This document shows positions 8,713 through 16,456 of a DNA stretch of 64,000 nucleotides, piece by piece (the stretch's first letter is position 1; every line of letters starts with the position of its first letter). The notes under the pieces were generated by a model. The model saw nothing but the letters and a program-made list of their open reading frames with translations, ran no database searches and was not told where the DNA came from. The stretch is from assembly GCA_023386585.1 (NCBI GenBank), contig JAEWJM010000022.1, forward strand, positions 62,001-126,000, given 5' to 3'. The position numbers were made by a program, and so were the translations under genes. This DNA is from Bacteroidota bacterium (GTDB lineage: Bacteria > Bacteroidota > Bacteroidia > Flavobacteriales > Flavobacteriaceae).

Positions 8713-9495
8713 ATGGAAGCAATTTGCCGGAATTGTGATACCGCTTACGTGGCTGAATATAAATTTTGTCCGAGTTGCGGCCAAAAAGCAAATTTGCACC
8801 GTCTCAGCCTGCATGAAGTCTTTCATGAAGCAATCCATTATTTTACGCACGCCGACAAAGGGATTTTCCAGTTGCTGCGCGATCTTGCAACCCGTAGTGG
8901 CTTTGTCGCGAGGGAATATGTTGATGGCAAACGAAAAAAGTATTTTCCGCCGCTGAATTTCTATTTGCTTGTCGCCGCGATACACGTTTTTACGGCCACC
9001 GTTTTTGAAAAAACGAACGATCATGTTGGCAAAACGGCCGGCGCAGCAGCAGGTGACGCTCAGGCACTCCGGATGGAAAGACTGGCGCAGGCGACTCACT
9101 TTCTGAACCACTACGGCAATTTTACCGCAATGATTATTTTGCCGTTCACTGCATTGGTGCTCTATCTTTTTTACAGGAAAGCACGATTCAATTACACCGA
9201 ACATCTTGTTGCCTGCATGTACATGGCCGGGTTTTGCACATTGATTTATGCAATAATAATTCTTCCTGCGGTTAGCCTCTTGAAAATCCCGGGAATTTAT
9301 GGTGCCGCTGCTTTTTTCATTTTGCAGATTGTTTATTTCAGCAGATTTTATTGTCGGTTTCTGGATAAATCGACGTGGAAGCAGCAGTTGAAAGCTATAG
9401 TGGCGAGTTTCTTCGCAGTTGGATGGTGGTTTGCATTTTCCTTTTTGATGATAGTCGTTTATATGTCGACAGGTTTTTGGGGAATCTTGGGATAA
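8713..9495 (+). CDS. DUF3667 zinc-ribbon membrane protein
   Basis: The protein has about 260 residues from the ATG at 8713; an upstream TTG at 8698 is less likely. It opens with a zinc-ribbon of two CxxC pairs (CRNCDTAYVAEYKFCPSCGQ), followed by HEVFHEAIHYFTHADKGI and GFVAREYVDGKRKKYFPP, which together are characteristic of DUF3667. Several hydrophobic segments follow (FYLLVAAIHVFTATVF, FTAMIILPFTALVLYLF, AGFCTLIYAIIILPAV and a last pair near the C-terminus), so it is an inner-membrane protein with a cytoplasmic zinc-ribbon. The function of the family is unknown. It is divergent from the biotin operon and followed by a small GldL-like gene. Confidence 0.85.
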   Translation: MEAICRNCDTAYVAEYKFCPSCGQKANLHRLSLHEVFHEAIHYFTHADKGIFQLLRDLATRSGFVAREYVDGKRKKYFPPLNFYLLVAAIHVFTATVFEKTNDHVGKTAGAAAGDAQALRMERLAQATHFLNHYGNFTAMIILPFTALVLYLFYRKARFNYTEHLVACMYMAGFCTLIYAIIILPAVSLLKIPGIYGAAAFFILQIVYFSRFYCRFLDKSTWKQQLKAIVASFFAVGWWFAFSFLMIVVYMSTGFWGILG

Positions 9496-9580
9496 TATTT
9501 AAAATTGTAGTGAAAATGCTTGGAAGACAAACCACTGTTGATATATTAGAATTTGTTCCAGAAACAAACCGCGAAAAAAC

Positions 9581-9754
9581 ATGAAATCAAAATTGCTTTT
9601 TATCTTATTGGGAATTGCCACATTAGTCACCGTTGCGGGCGCACTGTTGAAAGTTGAACACCTACCGGGTGGCGACTTCCTGCTGGCATTCGGAATGTTT
9701 TTCCAATTTGGCACCATTCTTTTTGCTGTGTATAAATCGTCTAAAAACCCTTGA
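9581..9754 (+). CDS. GldL-like mini membrane protein (57 residues)
   Basis: The ATG at 9581 opens a 57-residue frame ending in TGA at 9752-9754. The product has two hydrophobic segments joined by a turn: LLFILLGIATLVTVAGALLK, then VEHLPGGDFLLAFGM and FFQFGTILFAVYKSSK. The GALLK-x-x-H-LPGG pattern resembles the N-terminal transmembrane hairpin of the gliding-motility motor protein GldL (GALFKI-x-HWPG), but the long cytoplasmic tail of GldL is absent. Flavobacteria have such short GldL_N-like proteins of unknown role. It stands 85 bases after the DUF3667 gene and just before an intergenic repeat. Confidence 0.7.
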   Translation: MKSKLLFILLGIATLVTVAGALLKVEHLPGGDFLLAFGMFFQFGTILFAVYKSSKNP

Positions 9755-9809
9755 GTTTCGGCCTTTCCGAAAGAAGAGTCATCGGTTGTTTTGAATCTTG
9801 GATAAAAGA

Positions 9810-9900
9810 GCCCGGCCGCGTTAGCGATTGAAGCGGAAATCTTTTAATTGCAGCGAGCAATTAAAAATTGCAGCGAAAAGCGCGGCCGAAGGCAACGCCC
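9810..9900 (+). repeat. Intergenic repeat, copy A, with central hairpin
   Basis: The element runs from GCCCGGCCGCGTTAGCGAT to CGCGGCCGAAGGCAACGCCC. Its outer arms contain CGGCCGCG (9813-9820) and CGCGGCCG (9881-9888), which are complementary. The centre holds a perfect hairpin, TTTTAATTGC (9842-9851) with GCAATTAAAA (9857-9866) around AGCGA. A second copy with the same ends but another centre lies on the opposite strand at 43361-43472. The layout (conserved GC-rich ends, T-run, variable hairpin, AGCG end) suggests a REP- or MITE-like mobile repeat or a structured RNA. Confidence 0.75.
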
Positions 9901-9913
9901 AAAAAATAAGCAT

Positions 9914-9943
9914 AAAAAAAGCCCGACTATTGCCGGGCTTTGT
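9914..9943 (-). terminator. Terminator of the atpD-atpC operon
   Basis: On the minus strand the stem GCCCGGCA-atag-TCGGGC (about 9921-9938) is followed by seven T residues. It lies 15 bases past the atpC stop codon. Confidence 0.85.
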
Positions 9944-9958
9944 TGTATTTGACTGTTT

Positions 9959-10240
9959 TTAGTCGACCAGGACAATGATCTTGTTGTCCTTCATCTCGAT
10001 TGTTCCCGAGTTGATCGGCAGCGAGTAACTCTGCGCGTCGACTTTGGTAAATCGCGCTGCTGTCTCTTTTGGAAAAGTGAATGCGGGCGCGGCAATCTTG
10101 ATGGCGCCTTGTTTCAGGATCGAAACGATTGGCGCGTGGTGATTGAGTACCTGAAAGCTTCCGTCGACTCCGGGCAGTGTCACCGAAGTAACTTCTCCTT
10201 TGTATAGCGTGGCTTCGGGTGAAACGATTTCTATTGTCAT
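9959..10240 (-). CDS. atpC: ATP synthase epsilon subunit (short form)
   Basis: The product is 93 residues from the ATG at 10240 (MTIEIVSPEATLYKGEV). A longer frame to 10300 has no sequence support. It contains only the N-terminal beta-sandwich of the F1 epsilon subunit (LPGVDGSFQVLNHHAPIVS). The C-terminal two-helix domain, which inhibits ATP hydrolysis in E. coli epsilon (about 138 residues), is missing, as is common in Bacteroidetes. It follows atpD by 74 bases and ends before a strong terminator. The other F1Fo genes are not here. Confidence 0.93.
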   Translation of the reverse strand: MTIEIVSPEATLYKGEVTSVTLPGVDGSFQVLNHHAPIVSILKQGAIKIAAPAFTFPKETAARFTKVDAQSYSLPINSGTIEMKDNKIIVLVD

Positions 10241-10314
10241 TTTATAAAAATTGTTGGTTGTTGGATGTTGGTATTTGCAGGCTCCAGCCGCAATCACCAA
10301 CTGCCAATTACCTA

Positions 10315-11826
10315 TTAAGCTTCTGCAAGCATTTTCTCTCCGGCTTCGATAGCGTCTTCGATAGTTCCTTTAAGGTTGAATGCCGCTTCCGGAAGATGGT
10401 CAAGTTCACCGTCGATGATCATGTTAAATCCTTTGATGGTGTCTTTAATATCAACCAATACTCCAGGAATACCGGTAAACTGCTCTGCTACGTGGAACGG
10501 CTGAGAAAGGAAACGCTGAACACGACGTGCGCGTGATACGGCAAGTTTGTCTTCTTCTGAAAGCTCTTCCATACCAAGAATCGCAATGATATCCTGTAGC
10601 TGCTTGTATTTCTGAAGGATTTCCTTAACTCTTTGGGCGCAGTTGTAGTGATCGTCACCAAGAATTTGCGGAGTTAGGATCCTTGAGGTTGAATCAAGCG
10701 GGTCAACCGCAGGATAAATACCAAGCTCGGCAATCTTACGTGACAATACTGTTGTCGCGTCAAGGTGGGCAAATGTTGTTGCCGGCGCCGGGTCGGTCAA
10801 GTCATCCGCAGGCACGTAAACTGCCTGTACTGATGTGATCGATCCTTTATTTGTTGATGTGATACGTTCCTGCATCGCACCCATTTCGGTTGCCAATGTC
10901 GGCTGATAACCTACCGCTGATGGCATACGACCAAGAAGCGCCGATACTTCGGAACCTGCCTGCGTAAAGCGGAAGATGTTGTCTACGAAGAAAAGTACGT
11001 CTTTCCCTTGGTCTGAACCGGCTCCGTCGCGGAAATATTCTGCAATTGAAAGCCCTGAAAGCGCAACACGTGCACGAGCTCCGGGCGGCTCGTTCATTTG
11101 TCCGAATACAAATGTTGCTTTCGATTCGCGAAGTCCTGCTTTATCAACTTTGGAAAGATCCCAGCCTCCGGCTTCCATTGAATGCATGAATTCTTCGCCG
11201 TAGCGGATAATTCCCGATTCAAGCATCTCGCGAAGAAGGTCATTTCCTTCACGCGTCCTTTCGCCAACTCCGGCAAATACCGAAAGTCCACCGTGGCCTT
11301 TCGCGATATTGTTGATCAATTCCTGGATCAATACGGTTTTACCTACACCGGCACCACCAAACAATCCGATTTTTCCACCTTTCGCATACGGCTCGATCAG
11401 GTCGATTACTTTAATTCCTGTAAAAAGTACTTCAGATGAAGTTGAAAGATCTTCAAATTTAGGCGCGGCGCGGTGAATTGACATTCCGTTTGCTCCTGTT
11501 TTAGGAAGCGCTCCGAGTCCATCGATTGCATCGCCGATTACGTTGAAAAGACGTCCGTAAACATCCGGACCGATCGGCATTTGGATTGGATTTCCGGTCC
11601 CGACAACTTCAGTTCCGCGGCTAAGACCGTCGGTAGAGTCCATCGAAATGGTACGCACCATATCCTCACCGATATGCGACTGTACTTCAAGAACCAAAAG
11701 GGTTCCGTCAGGGCGCGTTATCTCAAGTGAATCGTAAATTTTTGGGAGTTCAGCATCTTTTGTGTTGAACACAACGTCGACTACCGGACCAATGATCTGT
11801 GCAACTTTGCCTATTACTTTTGACAT
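10315..11826 (-). CDS. atpD: ATP synthase subunit beta
   Basis: AtpD is the catalytic F1 subunit (503 residues here). It shows the P-loop GGAGVGKTVLIQELIN, the GERTREGNDL segment, the catalytic Glu region of VFGQMNEPPGARARVALS, the Walker B stretch DVLFFVDNIFRFTQAGSEVS, and the DELSEEDKL-like stretch as EELSEEDKLAVSRARRVQRF. The gene heads a two-gene atpD-atpC operon detached from the rest of the F-ATPase genes, a layout found in Flavobacteriaceae. It has a good promoter 80-110 bases upstream. Confidence 0.98.
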   Translation of the reverse strand: MSKVIGKVAQIIGPVVDVVFNTKDAELPKIYDSLEITRPDGTLLVLEVQSHIGEDMVRTISMDSTDGLSRGTEVVGTGNPIQMPIGPDVYGRLFNVIGDAIDGLGALPKTGANGMSIHRAAPKFEDLSTSSEVLFTGIKVIDLIEPYAKGGKIGLFGGAGVGKTVLIQELINNIAKGHGGLSVFAGVGERTREGNDLLREMLESGIIRYGEEFMHSMEAGGWDLSKVDKAGLRESKATFVFGQMNEPPGARARVALSGLSIAEYFRDGAGSDQGKDVLFFVDNIFRFTQAGSEVSALLGRMPSAVGYQPTLATEMGAMQERITSTNKGSITSVQAVYVPADDLTDPAPATTFAHLDATTVLSRKIAELGIYPAVDPLDSTSRILTPQILGDDHYNCAQRVKEILQKYKQLQDIIAILGMEELSEEDKLAVSRARRVQRFLSQPFHVAEQFTGIPGVLVDIKDTIKGFNMIIDGELDHLPEAAFNLKGTIEDAIEAGEKMLAEA

Positions 11827-11907
11827 TGCTTATGTATTATTTAATAGCGGTTTAAGATTTTGAAAACGCTCAATTCCAATAAAAAAACGGAACCCGATTT
11901 TCGAGTG

Positions 11908-11937
11908 CAAAGGTAAATCTTTAAAACAATTAACCAA
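11908..11937 (-). promoter_or_regulatory. Promoter of atpD-atpC
   Basis: On the minus strand TTG (11935-11937) and TACCTTTG (11908-11915) are separated by exactly 19 bases, a full match to the flavobacterial -33/-7 promoter. The predicted leader is about 75 bases. It is the best promoter match in the window. Confidence 0.65.
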
Positions 11938-11997
11938 TAACTTTTTCTTAAAAAAATCCCGCCCGAAAATATGCTACGCGTTGCCGCTACTGCAAAC

Positions 11998-12028
11998 AAA
12001 AAAACCATTCACATGGAATGGCTTTCTT
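11998..12028 (-). terminator. Terminator of the TonB receptor/SGNH operon
   Basis: On the minus strand the stem GCCATTC-catg-GAATGG is followed by seven T residues, 16 bases after the SGNH stop codon. Confidence 0.85.
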
Positions 12029-12043
12029 TTTATTTTCGAGTGA

Positions 12044-13519
12044 TTAATTCAGTGTCATCGGATACTGGATCTGATAATCTTCAATTTTGACTCCTTTCAG
12101 GTTTGAGCCGTACCTGGCATTGATGGCTTCAAGTATTTTGTTTGCGATAAGAGCGTAGCCGCGTGCGCTTGGATGAACGCCGTCAAGTGAAAATGCTCCG
12201 CCGGTAACATAGGCCGCGCTCAGGTGATAGTTGCCAAAACGGATGCCGCCGTTATAAACCTGCTGCAGCAGCGCATTCGAATCGAAATACGCCAGCCCTT
12301 TTGAATCGGCAAGCGAATGAATGGTAGCGTTATAGGCGTCAGTCGCAGTTTTCACTTCCTGAACCTCGTCTTTTGAAAGCACCCAACTGTCGGCAAGCGG
12401 AACAGAGACTCCGTTTACTGCGGCAGGATTTCCGTTGACCAAGGTTCCGATGAAATTCCGTGACGGCAATACCATCAGGTCCTGGTTAGTCGCAGGCCTG
12501 TACGATGGCAGACCAAGCGCTGCAAGATTCGTCAGATAGCTGTCGGCTATGATTACCGGGTTTTTACCTGCCTGGAAAGTAATAGTCCTGCGCGCCGCTT
12601 CTTCGGGTGACAAAAGCTGGTTCTGCACGGCAACCTGCAATCCGCCATTATAAGTTGCATAGCCCGCATTAAGCTGCGCTGCTGTTGCTGCATCAAGAGT
12701 TACCGGATTGTACGGCACTGTTGTAAAATACGGAATTGTGCTGACGTATGGAATGTTGCACACTACGCCTTTCGCGCCGTTTGCGGTCAATGCGGTAACT
12801 AAAGTCTGGTACACATTTGCAAATACGTTCGGATCGGTAATATCGTTTGCTCCATAGCTTGTCGGGTCCAAATTGCCTGTCTGGTTAACACCGATTCCGC
12901 CCGAAGTCGCATACGATAAAACATCGTTGGCGCCGATCCAAAGCGAAAAGAAAGTTGGATTTTGCGCGACGGCATCTTCAATTACACTTGCTGTTGGCGA
13001 GGACGCGAAACGCACAAAATACGGGTTGGAAGCTCCGATTGGAACTCCGGCAACATTTCCGTAACCGTTAGCAAGCAAATGAAAACTTTTTGCGCCCGGA
13101 ACACCGAGGTTATTAAACGGTCCCGTTTGGTGTTCTGTGATTTCGGTCAGCGGCGTTCCCGGAACATTTACCGGTCCGACGCCATTAAAATACAACCTTG
13201 TTCCCTGAATGACGTTTCCTCCAAGCAAAAGCCCGCCGAGGTTGTCATCCCCAACGTAAGGAATCCGGAACTCGCCGCCACCTACCAATGCAAATTGCGA
13301 CGCAAGAATATTCGGGTAGCTGTTTTGCTGCCCTCTTTTGAACAAGGCGTTGTCGCTATATCCGGCAGTAAGGGAATTACCAAGGGCAACATATCTCGAA
13401 AAATCGGCTGAACCTGCCGTAAGCGGTTCTTCTTTCACCGAATTGTCATCATCATTGTTACATGCTGCGAATACCAGCGTAATCAACAGCAGCCATCTTA
13501 GATTTTTTATCATGATCAT
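12044..13519 (-). CDS. SGNH/GDSL-type hydrolase lipoprotein
   Basis: The protein has 491 residues. The N-terminus is a lipoprotein signal with lipobox LVFAAC followed by NNDDD, so it is probably exported to the outer membrane. The SGNH blocks are in order: YVALGNSLTAGYSDN (block I, GNSL instead of GDSL, with the nucleophilic Ser), LGVPGAKS (block II Gly), WIGANDVLSYA (block III, GxND) and LDGVHPSARGYALIA (block V, DxxH). The catalytic set is therefore complete and it should be an esterase or lipase. It follows the TonB-dependent receptor by 19 bases in one operon, suggesting that it releases or processes a ligand taken up by the receptor. The substrate cannot be read from the sequence. Confidence 0.88.
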   Translation of the reverse strand: MIMIKNLRWLLLITLVFAACNNDDDNSVKEEPLTAGSADFSRYVALGNSLTAGYSDNALFKRGQQNSYPNILASQFALVGGGEFRIPYVGDDNLGGLLLGGNVIQGTRLYFNGVGPVNVPGTPLTEITEHQTGPFNNLGVPGAKSFHLLANGYGNVAGVPIGASNPYFVRFASSPTASVIEDAVAQNPTFFSLWIGANDVLSYATSGGIGVNQTGNLDPTSYGANDITDPNVFANVYQTLVTALTANGAKGVVCNIPYVSTIPYFTTVPYNPVTLDAATAAQLNAGYATYNGGLQVAVQNQLLSPEEAARRTITFQAGKNPVIIADSYLTNLAALGLPSYRPATNQDLMVLPSRNFIGTLVNGNPAAVNGVSVPLADSWVLSKDEVQEVKTATDAYNATIHSLADSKGLAYFDSNALLQQVYNGGIRFGNYHLSAAYVTGGAFSLDGVHPSARGYALIANKILEAINARYGSNLKGVKIEDYQIQYPMTLN

Positions 13520-13538
13520 TTCTTTTAACTTGTTCTAC

Positions 13539-16349
13539 TTACGGATTGATTGTCCATGAAATAAAGTACTGCTGTCCAATTGCGCCCGCTCCGACAACTT
13601 GGATATAGTCATCCCCAAAAAGGTTCGTCGCGCCAAGTTTGATAACTGATTTCAGTTTTGGAATGGCGTAATTCACCTGTGCATCGAGGACTGTATTTTC
13701 GGGCACGATTCCAACAGCGAACGATGATTCCCAAAGGTATTCGGTGTACCATCTTACGGCTACATTGAACCCGAAATTCTTAAATGCATTCGGATTGTTC
13801 AGCATTGCTTTTACGCGGTGTTTCGGCGTATTGAACCCAGCCTGGAAGCTTGGATCTTCCGCCTGATCGAAAGTATATTCGGCAAAGTTGTAATTGGCTG
13901 CCAACTCAAAATCCTTATAGATTTTCTTTGAAAGCCCAATTCCGAAACCGCGCGAAGTAACTTCGCTTTTTGAATTGGTATATACCTGATAAACCCTGCG
14001 GTCGCCAAATTGAAGCGCTTCGAGAGCGTCAGATCCCGGCGAAACATCAAACACGCTTCCGTAGTACGGCGTAATTACGCGAGCCTGGTTGAGGAAATCG
14101 TTATAAATATTGTAATATCCGTTGATGTCGACTGAAAGATCGTTGTTTATTACTGAACGGTAGCCGACCTCAAACGCCTGCACTCTTTCGGGTTTTACCA
14201 AGCCGATTTGCGCAACCTGAAGATCTGCAGGGTTACCCGACGCTCCGAAGGCAGTAACCGAAGCCACTGTAAACGCGTTTTCATAAGCCTGAACACCGGT
14301 AAGTGTTACTGTTTCCCCGTGTTCGGCCTGACCGGCAACACTTACGGGAAGCGTTTCAACATAGCGGGTGAGGTTGTCGGGTGCAGAACCGATCAGCGCA
14401 AACGGGCCTAAATCAAGTCCGATATACTGATCCTGAGTCGTTGGGTTCCTGAAACCGGTTTGATACGACGCCCTGAAATTGTGTCTTTTCGATTCGCCCG
14501 CTGAATACACGAATGCAATCCGTGGTGAAACAAAACCATCAAAATTCTGGCTTTTGTCGTAGCGGATCGAACCGGTGAACTTCAGTCTTTCGTCGGCAAG
14601 GAATTTTTTAGTCACCTGAGTGTAAAGTCCGTATTCATCATAACGTATTGGTCCGTCGTAGTCGGTGAAAATCGTTCCTTTCGAATTCATTTCATATTCA
14701 CGTACCGAACCGCCGAGTTGGATTTCGGCAAAAGAGATTACTTCCTTGAAGTTGTAATTGGCTTCGGCATGATACAATCTGGATTCGTCGATGAATTTCG
14801 CACCTTGAGTTAGATCCGGATTTTGGATGACCGTTGCCAGCGCGTTGTTGTATTCCGGTGAGCCAACTTGAAAACGCGCACCATTTGGAGCAGTTGGATT
14901 TGCCGGGTCTACAAAAGGAGTGATCGGAAGTGCCGGCATACCGGTTGGAAACGCATTGTTGTCGGCGAAATAGCGCGCATAATTCGCGGCGGTATTTGCG
15001 TTGAATCCGAAAAGCGCACTGGAAAGCTGGAATGCTGTGGCATAATCGGTAAACCAGTTCTTATCGGCCTTCGCCAACCGGCTCACGTTCCAGGCTGCAA
15101 AACGCATATCATAAGAATCGCCAGCGTCTTCATCGGTCATGTAGGCGCGGAAAAAGAAGTTGCGGTTTTTCACTTCCAGTTTTGCCTGGCTCATAAAGAA
15201 ATTCTTGAGCGCATAGCGGTTTGCGCCCTGATAGACTGTATTTCCAAAACCAAGCTTGTATTGCCCGATGACTTCGAAATCATTTTCCCATGGCCTGTAA
15301 TGTAGCGAGAAGTCGGCTTTGACGCTTTCGATTTTATTATCGGAAAGATCCTGTTCACGATAACCTGTGCGGCTTACCTGCCCAACGTTCGGGATGAACG
15401 TCGTAACCTCATCGCCATAGGTGTTCAATCCATCGTAATTCTGGTTGTTGTCATGAGTTTCCGGACCACCCGTTACGCTGGAAAAATCGGCAGCGATCCA
15501 TTCGGTTGCTTTCATGTAAGTGAAATTCGCTTTTCCTGCCCATTTTGGCGTGAATGCATAAGCGGCGCGTAATCCGAAATCGTAGTAATCGTTTGTCCCT
15601 GCTGCATCCTGAACTGTTTTTCCGTATTTGAAATACGTACTGATTCCAGGATAGGTAAACGGACTTTTACTGTTCATGAACAAAATCCCGTTAAATGCGT
15701 TCGCACCGTAGAGCGCCGATGAAGCGCCCGGAAGCAATTCGACGCTTGCCACATCCAGGTCGGAAAGCCCGATCAGGTTTCCAAGGACAAAGTTCAACGC
15801 CGGAGAGGAGTTGTCCATTCCGTCTACCAACTGCATGAACCGCGTGTTGGCAACCGTCGCAAAACCGCGTGTGTTGATCGATTTGAACGACAAGCTACTC
15901 GTGTTGAAATGCACCTCTTTCAGGTTTTCGAGCCCTTCATAAAAAGTTGGCGATGCTGTATTCCTGATTTGCTGAAGTCCCATTCGCTCAATGGTAACGG
16001 GTGATTCAATGATTCTTTCCGGGGTACGCGAGGCAGAAACAACGATCTCGTTGAGTTTTGTTTCTTCATCCGCCATGACAATTGTCAATGGCTGCGAATC
16101 CCGAACCGTTACATTTTGCGAAACAAAGCCAATGCTGCTGATTTCGAGCACATAGGGCGGCTGTTTCTTTGTATTGATCGTAAACTTTCCTTCCTCGTCA
16201 GTGACTGTTCCGGAATCGTCCCCGACCACCTTGATGTTGGCTCCTGGCAGCGGCTGATTTTTGCTGTCGGTGACCGTACCTGATACTGTGTTTTGCGCTA
16301 CTGTGAGACCGCAGAAAAACAGCGATACAAGGAGTACAAATGCTTTCAT
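13539..16349 (-). CDS. TonB-dependent outer-membrane receptor with carboxypeptidase-like domain
   Basis: The start is taken at 16349, giving 936 residues with signal peptide MKAFVLLVSLFFCGLTVAQ. Residues about 22-100 form a carboxypeptidase-D regulatory-like (CNA-B) domain (VSGTVTDSKNQPLPGANIKV to SIGFVSQNV). A plug domain follows (LNEIVVSASRTPERIIESPV, a TonB-box-like stretch, then SINTRGFATVANTRFMQLVD), then a long beta-barrel with aromatic girdles. The end, GQQYFISWTINP, has the terminal aromatic expected for a barrel. It lacks SusC hallmarks and has no SusD partner. It heads an operon with an SGNH hydrolase lipoprotein, so an acyl- or ester-containing ligand is a reasonable guess. Confidence 0.93.
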   Translation of the reverse strand: MKAFVLLVSLFFCGLTVAQNTVSGTVTDSKNQPLPGANIKVVGDDSGTVTDEEGKFTINTKKQPPYVLEISSIGFVSQNVTVRDSQPLTIVMADEETKLNEIVVSASRTPERIIESPVTIERMGLQQIRNTASPTFYEGLENLKEVHFNTSSLSFKSINTRGFATVANTRFMQLVDGMDNSSPALNFVLGNLIGLSDLDVASVELLPGASSALYGANAFNGILFMNSKSPFTYPGISTYFKYGKTVQDAAGTNDYYDFGLRAAYAFTPKWAGKANFTYMKATEWIAADFSSVTGGPETHDNNQNYDGLNTYGDEVTTFIPNVGQVSRTGYREQDLSDNKIESVKADFSLHYRPWENDFEVIGQYKLGFGNTVYQGANRYALKNFFMSQAKLEVKNRNFFFRAYMTDEDAGDSYDMRFAAWNVSRLAKADKNWFTDYATAFQLSSALFGFNANTAANYARYFADNNAFPTGMPALPITPFVDPANPTAPNGARFQVGSPEYNNALATVIQNPDLTQGAKFIDESRLYHAEANYNFKEVISFAEIQLGGSVREYEMNSKGTIFTDYDGPIRYDEYGLYTQVTKKFLADERLKFTGSIRYDKSQNFDGFVSPRIAFVYSAGESKRHNFRASYQTGFRNPTTQDQYIGLDLGPFALIGSAPDNLTRYVETLPVSVAGQAEHGETVTLTGVQAYENAFTVASVTAFGASGNPADLQVAQIGLVKPERVQAFEVGYRSVINNDLSVDINGYYNIYNDFLNQARVITPYYGSVFDVSPGSDALEALQFGDRRVYQVYTNSKSEVTSRGFGIGLSKKIYKDFELAANYNFAEYTFDQAEDPSFQAGFNTPKHRVKAMLNNPNAFKNFGFNVAVRWYTEYLWESSFAVGIVPENTVLDAQVNYAIPKLKSVIKLGATNLFGDDYIQVVGAGAIGQQYFISWTINP

Positions 16350-16405
16350 TAAGTAGGGATTTTGTTGGTTAGTGTTGCCAAAGTACAAATATTTTTAACG
16401 CGCAT

Positions 16406-16434
16406 AAAAAAAGCGAGAAAAATTCTCGCTTGGT
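16406..16434 (-). terminator. Terminator after glmS
   Basis: The stem AGCGAGAA (16412-16419) with TTCTCGCT (16423-16430) around AAA is followed on the minus strand by a run of T. It separates the glmS operon from the TonB receptor gene. Confidence 0.88.
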
Positions 16435-16456
16435 GGTTTTTTTCAATGTTATCAGG

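Noticed and set aside
10241..10300. 20-residue extension of AtpC
   Set aside because: The family starts at MTIEIVSPE, and the extension (MVIAAGACKYQHPTTNN) has no family support.
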